Shown: one piece after another, positions 48,325 through 57,147 of the stretch
Layout of the letters: every line of letters begins with the position of its first letter
How positions within the stretch are numbered: position 1 is the stretch's first letter
Source: Saprospiraceae bacterium
Lineage (GTDB): Bacteria; Bacteroidota; Bacteroidia; Chitinophagales; Saprospiraceae
DNA: 64,000 nt
Assembly: GCA_016710115.1 (NCBI GenBank)
Contig: JADJLN010000024.1
Coordinates: 62,001-126,000, forward strand
Direction of reading: 5' to 3'
The notes under the pieces: generated by a model
The model's input: the letters and a program-made list of their open reading frames with translations, nothing else
Databases searched by the model: none
What the model was told of the DNA's origin: nothing
Translations under genes and position numbers: made by a program

Positions 48325-48771
48325 GGTCAATGTTTTTTGGTTCTATTCTTCTTGGTGAACAAATGATGGTAATGGTTGTCCGACTTTTTTTATTAAGAAA
48401 TATTTAAGCTTCTTACCAGGATATTCGAATCCCCAAAGGAGTCAACCTATGCCTGCCGCATTTTACTGCAGGGTATTTTCCCTCTATGTCCCAGATGGGT
48501 ACAGGACGAGTGCCTGCTATCCTGAGATCGAACAGCTCCCCGGAGTATAAATTAACCTGGGGAAGCGGAAACAAAATTTGATTGTAACCAATATAAATTG
48601 GCCGAGAAGATGGCCAGGGCAGTGGAAGCATTTCCCCCTTGTAACAAGTGCCGTAAAAAACAAGGAGTCAGTCCGTCAAACCAGGAATAAACATTAGGGC
48701 ACCTCTATCAACCCCACTCAATGACCAACCAAATCCTGAAGGGATTTTTACTAAAGAAAACCTGCGCGATA

Positions 48772-48787
48772 CCCCGAGTACTCGGGG
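48772..48787. repeat. 16-bp perfect palindrome CCCCGAGTACTCGGGG, copy 1
   Basis: A perfect self-complementary 16-mer inside the MITE-like element. An identical copy lies at 60187-60202, in another intergenic region. Confidence 0.75.
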
Positions 48788-48839
48788 TTATTTCTCAATC
48801 ACTTAGCTGTGGCTATGCTCTTTCGAAATGCCTTGCCTG

Positions 48840-48855
48840 CCTGTCGGCAGACAGG
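48840..48855. repeat. Hairpin repeat CCTGTCGGCAGACAGG
   Basis: CCTGTC and GACAGG pair around GGCA. The surrounding TGCCTGCCTGTCGGCAG resembles a small repeat often seen in Bacteroidota intergenic DNA; its function is unknown to me. Confidence 0.6.
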
Positions 48856-48975
48856 TCTCGCTTGGTTTTTTTAGTCTTGGTCTATTTCGGAGGTTAATAG
48901 AGGTGCCCATTATTCTATGCAGAAAATGCCCCGATTGTTGGACACCGATATTTAAAAACGAGTTCTTTCTGTTGC

Positions 48976-50481
48976 TCAGAATGACCTGCGCAATGCCAGC
49001 TGGACGCCTGAACCAGATGTGAATGTTTTGACATTGGGTCGGTCGACAACAGATTGAAGAGATTGCCAGTATTCGTAGCCACAACTGCCACTCCATGCAT
49101 CCGACCATCTGTAACCCGCATACAATCCGCCTTGCAGATCCCAGATCGCGGGTCGGACATATTTCAATTGATTGATCGTCTCTGTCTCCCGAATCCGGAT
49201 CTTTCCTTTGGATTCTGCAACCTGTGTTACCTGTGCCTTGCTTCCCATGTAAATCTGCAATCCACTACCTGCTCGAACCTCGCCAAACCACCGGCGCCAT
49301 TCGTACTGATAACCCAGATACAGGGGCACACGGATGTATTTCAGGGAATGGTCAACGGTCATTTTGAAAATTACCGGATCCCCTTCCTGATAATCCGTTG
49401 GCAAACTGCTCCCCTCCATGTCGACACGTAAAGTGGTCGATGCTGTACCAAAACCACTGTTGATCACAACGGGTATATTTTGCTGATAGAGATCACTGCC
49501 TACCTGTGTGGCATTCTTTATCGTGTACACCCATTTTTTTTCTTTTTCCACCCGCTCGTGGAATTCCTGATAGGCCACACCAGTTCCGGCAAACAAACCC
49601 GATTGATGCTGCCACTCATATCCTGCACCAAATCGGAATTGTGAGTTTTCATGGCCAAATTCTGGATCAAAAATATTGTTCGATTTTCGCTCGATACGCC
49701 GATCTCCGCTGATCCCATGACCATAGATCAACAGACGATGAGTGGATTTTTTCACCACATCCGACAAATTATTTTTAATGGCTGGTACCGGATTCAACAA
49801 GGTAAAAGAAGTCAATTCCGGAGGCGATGGTTGAGATATCATCTGAATATCGAAAGGCAATTGATCGGTTATCCGAACGGGTGTGCCATGTTCAGGAATA
49901 ACCTGATCAGCCCGATCCTCGGATCCGGTTTCGCTGTCCCTGCTTTGCTGAGCAGGTGCCTCCTGTTCGGAAGCTGGCAATTGGATCTTTGGCTCAGGCT
50001 GGGAAGACGCATTCATTTGTTTATGTTCAATCCCTTTCCATTCTGATTTTTCGCTTTTCTGTTGTGTCTTTCCACTTCCAGTCGATGTTGAAGAAGTAGT
50101 CGACAACCCCTTCTGATCATCGGCTTGTTGATGACGGATCAGGTCATTTCCAGAATCACTTTGAATGGATGATGAGGAAGAATTGGCAGGCATTTGCTGC
50201 GGCTGTAATTCGACTGTTGGAGTACGGGTACTGTTATCTTCTTCAGAACTGGATCCGGATAGTTTCGGAATGAGGAAAAGGGCAATGAGAAGAACTGATA
50301 AGAGGCCACCAAACCACCACCAGAACCCCCCACGATTTTTCTTTTCAGACAAGTTCGCCTCAATGTTGGTCCAGACCTGCTCTCCAGGTTCGGCCCAGCT
50401 ATGGTCACCTTCTCCCAGTGGACCCTGGAGAATGCGTCGGATCTCGTCATCCTTTCTGTTCATATTGTCGAGATTCTCCAT
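48976..50481 (-). CDS. Sigma-linked membrane protein with barrel-like C-terminal domain (paralogue of 374-1789)
   Basis: 501 aa. A short N-terminal cytoplasmic part (RRILQGPLGEGDHSWAEPGEQVWTNIEANL) shares the spaced Leu/Trp pattern of the first copy. One membrane helix follows (WWWFGGLLSVLLIALFLIP, about residues 54-72). A long Ser/Gln/Glu-rich linker to about residue 240 precedes a C-terminal domain of alternating strands that closes GVQLALRRSF with a terminal Phe, as outer-membrane barrels do. It starts within the stop of the sigma factor gene at 50481, again an overlap. Residue similarity to the first copy is low apart from pattern, so this is a conserved architecture more than a recent duplication. 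Confidence 0.75.
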   Translation of the reverse strand: MENLDNMNRKDDEIRRILQGPLGEGDHSWAEPGEQVWTNIEANLSEKKNRGGFWWWFGGLLSVLLIALFLIPKLSGSSSEEDNSTRTPTVELQPQQMPANSSSSSIQSDSGNDLIRHQQADDQKGLSTTSSTSTGSGKTQQKSEKSEWKGIEHKQMNASSQPEPKIQLPASEQEAPAQQSRDSETGSEDRADQVIPEHGTPVRITDQLPFDIQMISQPSPPELTSFTLLNPVPAIKNNLSDVVKKSTHRLLIYGHGISGDRRIERKSNNIFDPEFGHENSQFRFGAGYEWQHQSGLFAGTGVAYQEFHERVEKEKKWVYTIKNATQVGSDLYQQNIPVVINSGFGTASTTLRVDMEGSSLPTDYQEGDPVIFKMTVDHSLKYIRVPLYLGYQYEWRRWFGEVRAGSGLQIYMGSKAQVTQVAESKGKIRIRETETINQLKYVRPAIWDLQGGLYAGYRWSDAWSGSCGYEYWQSLQSVVDRPNVKTFTSGSGVQLALRRSF

Positions 50482-51067
50482 TAGCTATTGATTTTACTGA
50501 CTTGAACGGGCACACGTGCCTGCATCCAGTGACGTGCTTTGAACAACTGGGTTTTTGACGTGCTGGTGCTGATTCCCAGCATATCAGCGATCTCTTCATG
50601 ACCATATCCATCGACGACGTACAAGTTGAACACGGTCCGATATCCCGGTGGCATATGCTGGATCAGATTCGTCAGCCGCTCTGCATCCAGTTGGGATGCG
50701 ATGGATGAGGAATGTCCGTTTTCATGTACTGCCGGAATACCGTCCAGGTCGACAAATGTCATTTTCTTTTGCGCAATTGTTGTAACGAAGCTCTGACCAT
50801 AACCATTCGAATCCAGCCTCCCAACGGACCATCCCCCCGAAATTGTTGAAGATCCCGAAAGACGGTGATAAATCCCTCCTGCAGGTAGTCCTCTGCATCC
50901 TCCCGGTTGGCAGCATAACGCAGACAGACCCGAAACATATCCGATCTGAACCGCTCATAGAGCGCTCGTTGAGCTGCACGATCTCCCCGGAGACATGCTT
51001 CGATCACGTGTTGGTCTTGGTCCTGCACAGAAGCTGGTTCATCAGGTAAGGTGCCAGATAACCCCAA
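50481..51067 (-). CDS. ECF-type RNA polymerase sigma factor, one frameshift
   Basis: 195 aa when one A is restored in the run at 50762-50765. Region 2 is AALYERFRSDMFRVCLRYA-like (ACLRGDRAAQRALYERFRSD, YANREDAEDYLQEGFITVFRDL, FRGDGPLGGWIRMVMVRASL). Region 4 is MPPGYRTVFNLYVVDGYGHEEIADMLGISTSTSKTQLFKARHWMQ. The raw frame stops after the basic KRK, and a new ATG overlaps it (ATGA), which would separate regions 2 and 4 into two proteins; a single protein is far more likely. The start is probably TTG at 51067, as no ATG precedes the conserved part, so the start is uncertain. The next gene is its membrane partner. Confidence 0.88.
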
Positions 51068-51944
51068 ATGGTTGCCTGGAAATGACCATCGGTTGACGGT
51101 TGACCACCCGACTGGTTTAATCCTGACATCACCACACCCTCCCTTAAAGATACGTGGTTCTCACCCTGAAGCCAAACGGTCAACTCGAATCAGGCAAGAA
51201 CAAAGTGGCAACCGGAAATATGCCTGTATTGACGAGGGTTCAGTTCTTTCGTTCCGAGCACTCCAGGCTGTTCCAAGATCCACACGGTCGGTGATGGGAT
51301 AACTATCTGTCCGTTCAACGTTCAAGGAGCCCCGTTGGAACGGGGCCCTGTTCAAGGTTTAAGGTATTTTACGTTAAACATTGAACAGGTGCTCGTCAGA
51401 GCACCAATTGAACATTGAACAGCCAAAAGGTTGAAACCGAATGTCAAATCTGGGACAAACCCGGGACCAGAAACCTTGCCTCATGCAAGTAGCACTCTCC
51501 ATGTTGGGACGTATGCTGGGAGGGGACATCTAACCATTTCAAGTTGAACATTGAACGTCAGAGCACCAGCTCTGACGTTGAACATTGAATAGACAATCGC
51601 GCCTGAAATAACCTCAGACTTGAAAACAACCGGGGAACAAGGAACACAGGAACTTGAAATTCCAGGCCTCCCCGGTTTGGCGCACTTTGGTGTTTTCCTC
51701 CGTGGCATCATTCCGTCGCCAAACCACCCCCTCATGGACACCCTGATCTCCGGACAAAGTAGTATTCTGGGAGGGGGACATGTACTCTTGTTCCGTTGAA
51801 CATTGAACGTCCGAGCGCCAGCTCTGATATTGAACCTTGAACAGCCAAACGTCCTGGCTTCACAGCCAGACTTGAAAACAACCAGGAACAAGGAACACAG
51901 GAACAAGGAATGCCAATTCTCCCGAAAAACAGCGATGTTTGACC
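51068..51944. other. Gene-free intergenic region with hairpin repeats
   Basis: 877 bases before the YdjM-like gene. No convincing open frame. It is dominated by four hairpins flanked by TTGAACATTGAAC-type repeats from 51313, with a longer direct repeat (about 39 bp, CAGACTTGAAAACAACC then GGAACAAGGAACACAGGAAC) at 51615-51653 and 51867-51905. The first 245 bases show no structure I could recognise. Confidence 0.75.
51313..51842. repeat. Array of four hairpins flanked by TTGAACATTGAAC repeats
   Basis: Hairpins: GCCCCGTT-GG-AACGGGGC (51329-51346), GGTGCTC-GTCA-GAGCACC (51388-51405), GTCAGAGC-ACCA-GCTCTGAC (51557-51576), and a degraded GTCCGAGC-GCCA-GCTCTGAT (51809-51828). The last three have direct copies of (G)TTGAACATTGAAC on both sides at 51374-51386/51407-51420, 51543-51556/51577-51590, 51795-51808/51829-51842; the first has GTTCAACGTTCAA and TGTTCAAGGTT on its flanks. 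Stem sequences differ but the layout is the same, so the structure is what is conserved. Confidence 0.7.
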
Positions 51945-52487
51945 ATGGCCTCCGCGTTCACGCATGCGTTCTCTGCCTTTGCACTGGGTTCCGTCCTCCA
52001 GGCAGGCAAACTCCGGAAAGGACTCATCCTTACCGGCATGCTCTCAGCAGCCATACCCGATCTGGATGTGATCGCCTTCTGGCTGGACATCCCTTACGAA
52101 CATCCCCTGGGTCATCGTGGCTTTACCCACTCCATCCTGTTTGCCGCGCTGTGGGCTATAGGAATCGGTTATCTGTTCTGGCGAAAAACACCTGATATCC
52201 GCATGGTCCGCTGGCGGATCTGGCTCTACCTGTTCCTGTGTACGGCTTCCCACGGTGTTCTCGATGCCCTGACCACCGGGGGGCGTGGGGTAGGCTTCTT
52301 CATCCCCCTGGACAACGATCGCTATTTTCTGCCCTGGCGGTTTATCCAGGTCAGTCCCATCCGGGCCTCCGCCTTTTTCTCCGAATATGGACTGCAGGTT
52401 TTGGCCAATGAGGTTATAACAGTTTGGTTACCGTGCACGATCGTCATGATCATCGCCTGGATGGTGAGGCAGTGGAGGAAGGCGTAG
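51945..52487 (+). CDS. YdjM-family membrane protein (metal-dependent hydrolase-like)
   Basis: The start at MASAFTHAFSAFALGSVL (51945). About 180 aa. The family's conserved His/Asp residues are present: THAFSAFA, AAIPDLDVIAFWL, HPLGHRGFTHSILFA and ASHGVLDALTTGGRGVG, spread over four membrane helices. These residues resemble the zinc-binding set of the YdjM/DUF457 family, annotated as inner-membrane metal-dependent hydrolases although activity is not well established. It stands alone between two repeat-filled spacers. Confidence 0.88.
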   Translation: MASAFTHAFSAFALGSVLQAGKLRKGLILTGMLSAAIPDLDVIAFWLDIPYEHPLGHRGFTHSILFAALWAIGIGYLFWRKTPDIRMVRWRIWLYLFLCTASHGVLDALTTGGRGVGFFIPLDNDRYFLPWRFIQVSPIRASAFFSEYGLQVLANEVITVWLPCTIVMIIAWMVRQWRKA

Positions 52488-52843
52488 TGGGTGGAGAGTA
52501 GAGGGTAAAGAGTTCCAATTGAAATGCGGAAGAATGTAGCGGTTGCTTTAGCTGCCGCCTTCTATCATTTTCAAGAAACGGAAACAGAGGGACTGGATAA
52601 CAAGTAGGAATGGTAGTCATTTCAAAATCCGTCCTGAGTTGGAGAGTAATGCATTTTGCTACAATGTCTCGAAGGACACGAAAGAGCACAAAGAGGTATT
52701 CCACCGATTCACTCTGTGAGACCCTGTGTCCTCTGTGGTGAATCGAGCGGTTCGTTTATTCGGTTATGCGTGTATTCGTTTATCCTTTCTTTACAACGGC
52801 CTCCTGTATTCAAGCGAACTGACAACAGACATCTGACAACCGA
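52488..52843. other. Gene-free spacer with imperfect inverted repeat
   Basis: 356 bases without a convincing gene. Bases 52669-52742 contain GGACACGAAAGAGCACAAAGAG and an imperfect inverted partner CTCTGTGAGACCCTGTGTCC, a kind of degenerate intergenic repeat. Nothing else is recognised. Confidence 0.6.
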
Positions 52844-53985
52844 TTAATCCACCACCATCGTCGCCACATTCAACTCCTGCTGCTCCAGCGTTTCTGGTAG
52901 ATCACGATAGTTATATTGCTGATCGCGCAACTGGGGTCGATACCCCGCATCCCGGATGGCTTGTTGGATGCCATTGGCTGTAAAGCGGAAAGGTGCTCCC
53001 GCTGCACTGACCACATTCTCCTCGATCATGATACTGCCAAAATCGTTGGCACCGGCATGAAGGCACACCTGAGCCACCTGCTTGCCGACTGTCAACCAGG
53101 AAGCCTGGACGTTGATGATATTGGGCAGCATGATGCGACTCATGGCGATCATACGCACATACTCGTCCCCGGTGCAGGTATTCCGGGCGCGCTTCATATT
53201 CTTGAGTATGGTGTCTTCGTCCTGGAAGGGCCAGGGATGAAGGCCAGGAAGCCCTTGGCATCTGCCGGCTTTTTGTCTTGCACTTCTCGCAACCGGACGA
53301 AATGTTCCATCCGCTCGAGGTTGGTCTCGATATGCCCGAACATCATAGTCGCCGAGGTGGTCAACCGCAACTGATGGGCTGCTTCCATCACCGCCAGCCA
53401 CTCGTCGCCGTTGCACTTTCCTTTGGAGATCAGGCGGCGTACCCGATCATCCAGGATCTCGGCTCCTGCCCCGGGTAGGGAGTCCAGTCCGGCATCCATC
53501 AACGCTTGCAGGACTTCGGTATGGGTGCTCTTCTCCAGCTTGGTGATGTGCGCGATCTCCGGTGGACCGAGGGCATGCAACTTCAGATTGGGATAGAGCG
53601 ACTTGAGCTCCTTGAACAACTTGACATAATAGTCCAGTCCCAGATCGGGATGATGACCGCCCTGGAGGAGGAGTTGTTCTCCGCCGAGGCGGAAGGTCTC
53701 TTCGATCTTCTGCTTGTATTCTTCGATCGTGGTGATATAGGCCTCTTCATGGCCGGGGCGGCGATAGAAGTTGCAGAATTTGCAGTTGGCTACACAGACG
53801 TTGGTCGTATTGGAATTGCGGTCGATGATCCAGGTGACCACGTCATTGGGCACATGATGCATCCGCAATTGGTGCCCCACATACATCAACTCCGCCGTGG
53901 AGGACTGCTCAAAAAGGAAGACACCTTCTTCTGCGGTCAGGTGATCGCGTTGAAGGCCCCGCTGGAGGAGGTCATGTACGTGCAT
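52844..53985 (-). CDS. mqnC: Cyclic dehypoxanthinyl futalosine synthase, one frameshift
   Basis: The start at MHVHDLLQRGLQRDHLTAEEG (53985). The radical-SAM cluster motif is CVANCKFC (C-x3-C-x2-C) in the context WIIDRNSNTTNVCVANCKFCNFYR. Family motifs follow: EQLLLQGGHHPDLGLDYY, AGLDSLPGAGAEIL, SATMMFGHIETNLERMEHF. One C is missing at 53234-53236; with it the frame continues FIPWPFQDEDTILKNM to MIEENVVSAAGAPFRFTANGI, giving 380 aa. MqnC makes cyclic futalosine in the futalosine route to menaquinone. Other mqn genes are not in the window. Confidence 0.93.
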
Positions 53986-54006
53986 AGTGACTGTGTTGTG
54001 GGTAGG

Positions 54007-54014
54007 CAAAGGTA
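54007..54014 (-). promoter_or_regulatory. -7 promoter box for mqnC
   Basis: On the minus strand TACCTTTG matches TAnnTTTG, 21 bases before the start at 53985. Confidence 0.5.
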
Positions 54015-54079
54015 CAACCTAATAAACCTGTAAAGGTTTGCTCCTTTCTTTCCAAAATCAAGTTAGAGCGGGATTACGC

Positions 54080-54856
54080 TTACTCCCCCTTAAACGCCGG
54101 CTTCCGCTTTTCCAGAAACGCAGCTACCCCTTCCTTGTAGTCATAGGTCTCTCCGGCCATGGTCTGCAAGCGATCTTCCAGGCCAAGCTGGCTGTCCAGA
54201 TCGTGATGCATGGACATGTTAAGAGCCTGCTTGGTGAGGGCCAGGCCCCGGGTGGGCATGGCGGCCATCTGCCGGGCCAGGGCGGCCACCTCCATGGGGA
54301 AGGACTCCTGATTGTACACTTTGTAGAGCATGCCCCAGGCCAGGGCATCGGCTGCGCTGACCTTGTCGCCCGTCATCATCACCGCAGAAGCCCGTTGAAA
54401 ACCGATCAGTCGGGGCAGGAAAAACGTGCCTCCACTGTCGGGGATGAGACCGATCTTGCTGAAGGCCTGGATGAAAGATGCCACCTCGGACGCCACCACG
54501 ATATCGCAGGCCAAGGCGATGTTGGCACCGGCGCCCGCAGCTACACCATTCACGGCTGCGATGACTGGCTTTTCGATCTTGCGAATGCGCTGGATGATCG
54601 GATTGTAATGTTCCTGCAGGATAGTTGGCAAGGATGGCCCATTTGGATCGGTCACCTCTTGCAGATCCTGACCGGCACAAAATGCACGTCCATTGCCGGT
54701 GATGACGATACAGCGTACCTCCGGATCCGCAGCACAGTCATCCAGGTGCTGCTGCAGGGACAAGGCCATCTCCCGGTTGAAGCTGTTGAAAACATCCGGA
54801 CGGTTGAGGGTGAGGGTCGCGACGCCTGCTTCTGCAGATTTCAGGATCAGGGACAT
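54080..54856 (-). CDS. paaG: Enoyl-CoA hydratase/isomerase, PaaG-like
   Basis: 258 aa. Crotonase-fold motifs: LNRPDVFNSFNREM, the oxyanion-hole region GRAFCAGQDLQEV, and NGVAAGAGANIALACDIVVASE, with the acidic KIGLIPDSGGTFFLPRLIG. The end, YKEGVAAFLEKRKPAFKG, is typical of this group. The family converts ring-1,2-epoxyphenylacetyl-CoA to the oxepin in phenylacetate breakdown, and that role is supported by the paa genes upstream. Other enoyl-CoA hydratases cannot be excluded from sequence alone. It has its own -7 box and is separated from paaD by a repeat-rich kilobase. Confidence 0.85.
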   Translation of the reverse strand: MSLILKSAEAGVATLTLNRPDVFNSFNREMALSLQQHLDDCAADPEVRCIVITGNGRAFCAGQDLQEVTDPNGPSLPTILQEHYNPIIQRIRKIEKPVIAAVNGVAAGAGANIALACDIVVASEVASFIQAFSKIGLIPDSGGTFFLPRLIGFQRASAVMMTGDKVSAADALAWGMLYKVYNQESFPMEVAALARQMAAMPTRGLALTKQALNMSMHHDLDSQLGLEDRLQTMAGETYDYKEGVAAFLEKRKPAFKGE

Positions 54857-54872
54857 GGGTTGTGATTTTACT

Positions 54873-54880
54873 CAAAAGTA
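54873..54880 (-). promoter_or_regulatory. -7 promoter box for paaG
   Basis: On the minus strand TACTTTTG matches TAnnTTTG, 16 bases before the paaG ATG at 54856. It suggests paaG does not depend on the distant paa promoter. Confidence 0.5.
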
Positions 54881-55397
54881 AGGTTCTGTGCGGGAATCGA
54901 AGGATATCTGAGACAACCGGGTAACTGCCTTTTCTTCAACAACATAGATACATGTCAATTATTCAGTCTGTTCAAAATGCATTTTAGGAAGTTGCCTTTG
55001 GTAAATCTGCAGTATTCCACTCTGTTGTTCTATCGAAAACCTTAAACCTCAGATGCTCTTGTTTGGCCCGACTAAATGCCGTCGAGGCTCGGCACTTTTG
55101 AGGCGCCAAAATGGGCCCCTTTTTCACTTGCAGAATCCTCTCATACTTACCAAGGATTAAAAGCGCGCCTACATCATGACCGGGCCGCTCGTATTGAAAT
55201 CAAAAAGCGATTCAAGTTCATTGTGTGTTCCGACCACCCCGTATATCATCCCCCCCGGAGTACTCGCGGATTCACGGGACGAAAATTTGCGGGGCATTTT
55301 GTCGAATAACGCGGCAATCTATAGGTGGAAAGCAATCAATAAAATATTGAATAGAATTATTGAGAGGAGGTTCAGGTTATTGATGTTATTTGGAGGC

Positions 55398-55460
55398 CCA
55401 GACGATCCCGCTTCTAGCGTGATGTCTGGATCCGGACCCCCGAGTGCTCGGAGCGTCCGG
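55398..55460. repeat. Two adjacent hairpins
   Basis: CCAGAC at 55398-55403 pairs with GTCTGG at 55424-55429, with an inner CGCT/AGCG stem. Directly after, CCGGAC (55432-55437) pairs with GTCCGG (55455-55460), enclosing CGAG-TG-CTCG. The two structures may form one folded element. Confidence 0.55.
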
Positions 55461-55637
55461 GCCCTTGTTTGTCGACGATATATACCAAAGCACTGAGCAG
55501 GGAATTCGTGATTCGGGAGAATTATTCTATTGAATAACTAACTATCCACGATTTTATAATAAGAAATTGTCTTTGACATGTGCGATCCAGGATAAGAAAC
55601 CATTAAAATGGTTTCATGTTTTCAGGACCCAAGAATA

Positions 55638-55657
55638 CCCAGGGTTAAAACCCTGGG
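55638..55657. repeat. 20-bp palindrome CCCAGGGTTAAAACCCTGGG
   Basis: A 9-bp stem CCCAGGGTT/AACCCTGGG around AA. Flanked by ACCCAAGAATA and CTACATGG. It resembles a small intergenic repeat family; copy number in this genome is unknown. Confidence 0.55.
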
Positions 55658-55756
55658 CTACATGGAGTTTGCAAAATAAGATGGTATATTATTTTTTGCT
55701 TTTTTATTGTCTCGTACTTTTCAAATTATATCAAACCAGCATGATTTTCTGGTAAT

Positions 55757-55800
55757 TGGAATTTGGAATTTGGAATTTGGAATTTGGAATTTGGAATTTG
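55757..55800. repeat. 7-bp tandem repeat (TGGAATT), six copies
   Basis: TGGAATT repeats six times without error at 55757-55798 and continues in part to 55800. A degenerate extra copy follows at about 55814. Such heptamer arrays are common in Bacteroidota spacers; copy number may vary between strains or be misassembled. Confidence 0.85.
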
Positions 55801-55843
55801 TTTTTTATTTGGGATTTGGAATTTGATCATTGTTGCTTCCCCC

Positions 55844-56311
55844 TCAGTGGCACTTAAAGTGATCAAACGGCTCCTTGCACTCCTGGCATTGCCAAAGGGA
55901 TTTGCAGGCGGTGGATCCAAACTGGGAGAGCAATTTGGTGGCGGCTGATCCACATTGTGGACAGTTGGGGACTTCCTGATTCTTTATGGGCGGAGCGATG
56001 CCGAATTTTTCGAGCTTGGCCATGCCCTCTTCCGTGATCCAGGCCGTTGTCCAGGCCGGACTGAGCACTGTCCTGATCTTGACATCTTCAAAACCGGCCT
56101 CCTTCAGTGCAGCCATGATCTGCACCTCAATCATGTGCATGGCCGGACAACCGGAATAGGTGGGCGTGATCACTACCTCAACCCCATTTTCAATCAGGTG
56201 CACATCGCGAATGATGCCGAGGTCCGCAACGGTCAGCACCGGGATCTCCGGATCGACGACCGTTTCCAGCAGGGTCCATACGGAGGCGATATCTGGTGCA
56301 CTCGTGTTCAT
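55844..56311 (-). CDS. paaD: 1,2-phenylacetyl-CoA epoxidase, subunit PaaD
   Basis: The start at MNTSAPDIASVWTLLETVVDPEIPVLT (56311) overlaps the paaC stop by one base. 155 aa. The MIP18-like domain is DPEIPVLTVADLGIIRDVHLI with YSGCPAMHMIEVQI. A C-terminal zinc-type cluster follows: CPQCGS and CQECKEPFDHFKCH. PaaD is needed to assemble the iron cofactors of the PaaABC(E) epoxidase. Last of the compact paaA-B-C-D unit. Confidence 0.94.
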   Translation of the reverse strand: MNTSAPDIASVWTLLETVVDPEIPVLTVADLGIIRDVHLIENGVEVVITPTYSGCPAMHMIEVQIMAALKEAGFEDVKIRTVLSPAWTTAWITEEGMAKLEKFGIAPPIKNQEVPNCPQCGSAATKLLSQFGSTACKSLWQCQECKEPFDHFKCH

Positions 56312-57076
56312 TACCATTCCAGACCGGGATAGGCCCGTTGCATGTATTGCAGGTCGGCCAGCATATGACCCAGGTGTTCCGTGTGGACACCCGTTTTCCC
56401 TCCGGTTTGGACTGCCGGATCGTCCGGCGTGGTCAGGGTGGCTTCGCGAAGGGTGTCAGCTATTGTCTGCTCCCACTGATCCTGGATCTCTTCCGGACCG
56501 GCCAGCACACCGGCATCGATCAGACGCTGCTCAAACGGTGCCGGCATCAACAGTTCCAGACGATACATCCAGGGCTTCATCCAGGGCGGCTTGCATGCGA
56601 CGATGGCTTTCGTCCGTGCCATCTCCCAGGCGCAACACCCATTCCCGGCTCCATTTGAGGTGATAGGTCACCTCCTTGACCGCTTTGCCCGCGATATCGG
56701 CCAATCCGGCATCAGGCGAGGAGAGCAGGGTTTTCAGAAAAGGAAGATGCCAGGCATCAAACAGGAACTGTCGGGCGATGGTATGGGCAAAATCGCCATT
56801 GGGCAGCTCGACCAGGAGGGCATTGGTGTACTCCCGCTCCGAGCGCAGGTAGGCCAGGTCATCTTCGGTCCGCCCTTTTCCTTCCAGCTCGGCCGCATAT
56901 TGATAATACAGCCGTGCCTGACCGATCAGGTCGAGAGAAATGTTGGTCATGGCAATGTCCTGCTCCAGCACAGGGCCATGGCCGCACCATTCGCCGAGGC
57001 GATGGCCGAGGACCAGGCAGTTGTCAGCCATGTACAGGGCAAATTGGAACAGAGAGGGGGAAGCCGGTTGATTCAT
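56311..57076 (-). CDS. paaC: 1,2-phenylacetyl-CoA epoxidase, structural subunit PaaC, one frameshift
   Basis: The N-terminal part (MADNCLVLGHRLGEWCGHGPVLEQDIAMTNISLDLIGQARLYYQYAAELEGK) is characteristic, with conserved FLFDAWHLPFLKTL and VTYHLKWSREWV. One extra base near 56569-56570 breaks the frame; removing it links DEALMYRLELLMPAPFEQRL and yields 254 aa, the normal size. PaaC is the catalytically inactive ferritin-like partner that supports PaaA in the epoxidase. The gene starts 71 bases after paaB. Confidence 0.92.
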
Positions 57077-57147
57077 GTCAAAAAGGATTTCTTTATCAGG
57101 AAAACGAGCCAGACAGGACGGCCAGGGATCAAGCCGCCGCTCTCGGA

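Larger units (their letters stand above)
48697..48908. mobile_element. MITE-like element with 19-bp imperfect terminal inverted repeats
   Basis: The left end GGGCACCTCTATCAACCCC (48697-48715) matches the reverse complement of the right end (GGGCACCTCTATTAACCTC, 48890-48908) at 17 of 19 positions. Both ends are flanked by the direct 4-mer ATTA (48693-48696 and 48909-48912), which could be a target-site duplication. The inside is non-coding and holds two further palindromes. No transposase is present, so a non-autonomous element is likely. Confidence 0.6.
48325..48975. other. Gene-poor intergenic region with repeat elements
   Basis: 651 bases with no convincing gene. A 72-codon open frame at 48413-48631 on the minus strand has no recognisable motif. 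From 48693 on it contains a 212-bp element with 19-bp terminal inverted repeats, a 16-bp palindrome and a 16-nt hairpin repeat, each listed separately. Confidence 0.7.
54881..55843. other. Repeat-rich intergenic kilobase between paaG and paaD
   Basis: 963 bases with no convincing gene. It includes a pair of nested hairpins at 55398-55460, the palindrome CCCAGGGTTAAAACCCTGGG at 55638-55657 and a 7-mer tandem repeat at 55757-55800. The rest shows no recognisable feature. It interrupts what would otherwise be a contiguous paa operon. Confidence 0.7.

Noticed and set aside
48413..48631. 72-codon minus-strand open frame
   Set aside because: No family motif, no promoter box, and it lies in repeat-rich spacer; possibly chance or a worn remnant.
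50759..50762. ATGA overlap as a boundary between two small sigma genes
   Set aside because: The pieces are regions 2 and 4 of one factor and a single restored A joins them to a normal length.
51313..51842. CRISPR array
   Set aside because: Repeat spacing is irregular, the sequences between repeats are hairpins, and there are no cas genes.
55076..55309. 77-codon open frame upstream of the nested hairpins
   Set aside because: No recognised family, no ribosome-binding or promoter signal, and repeat-like sequence; not supported as a gene.
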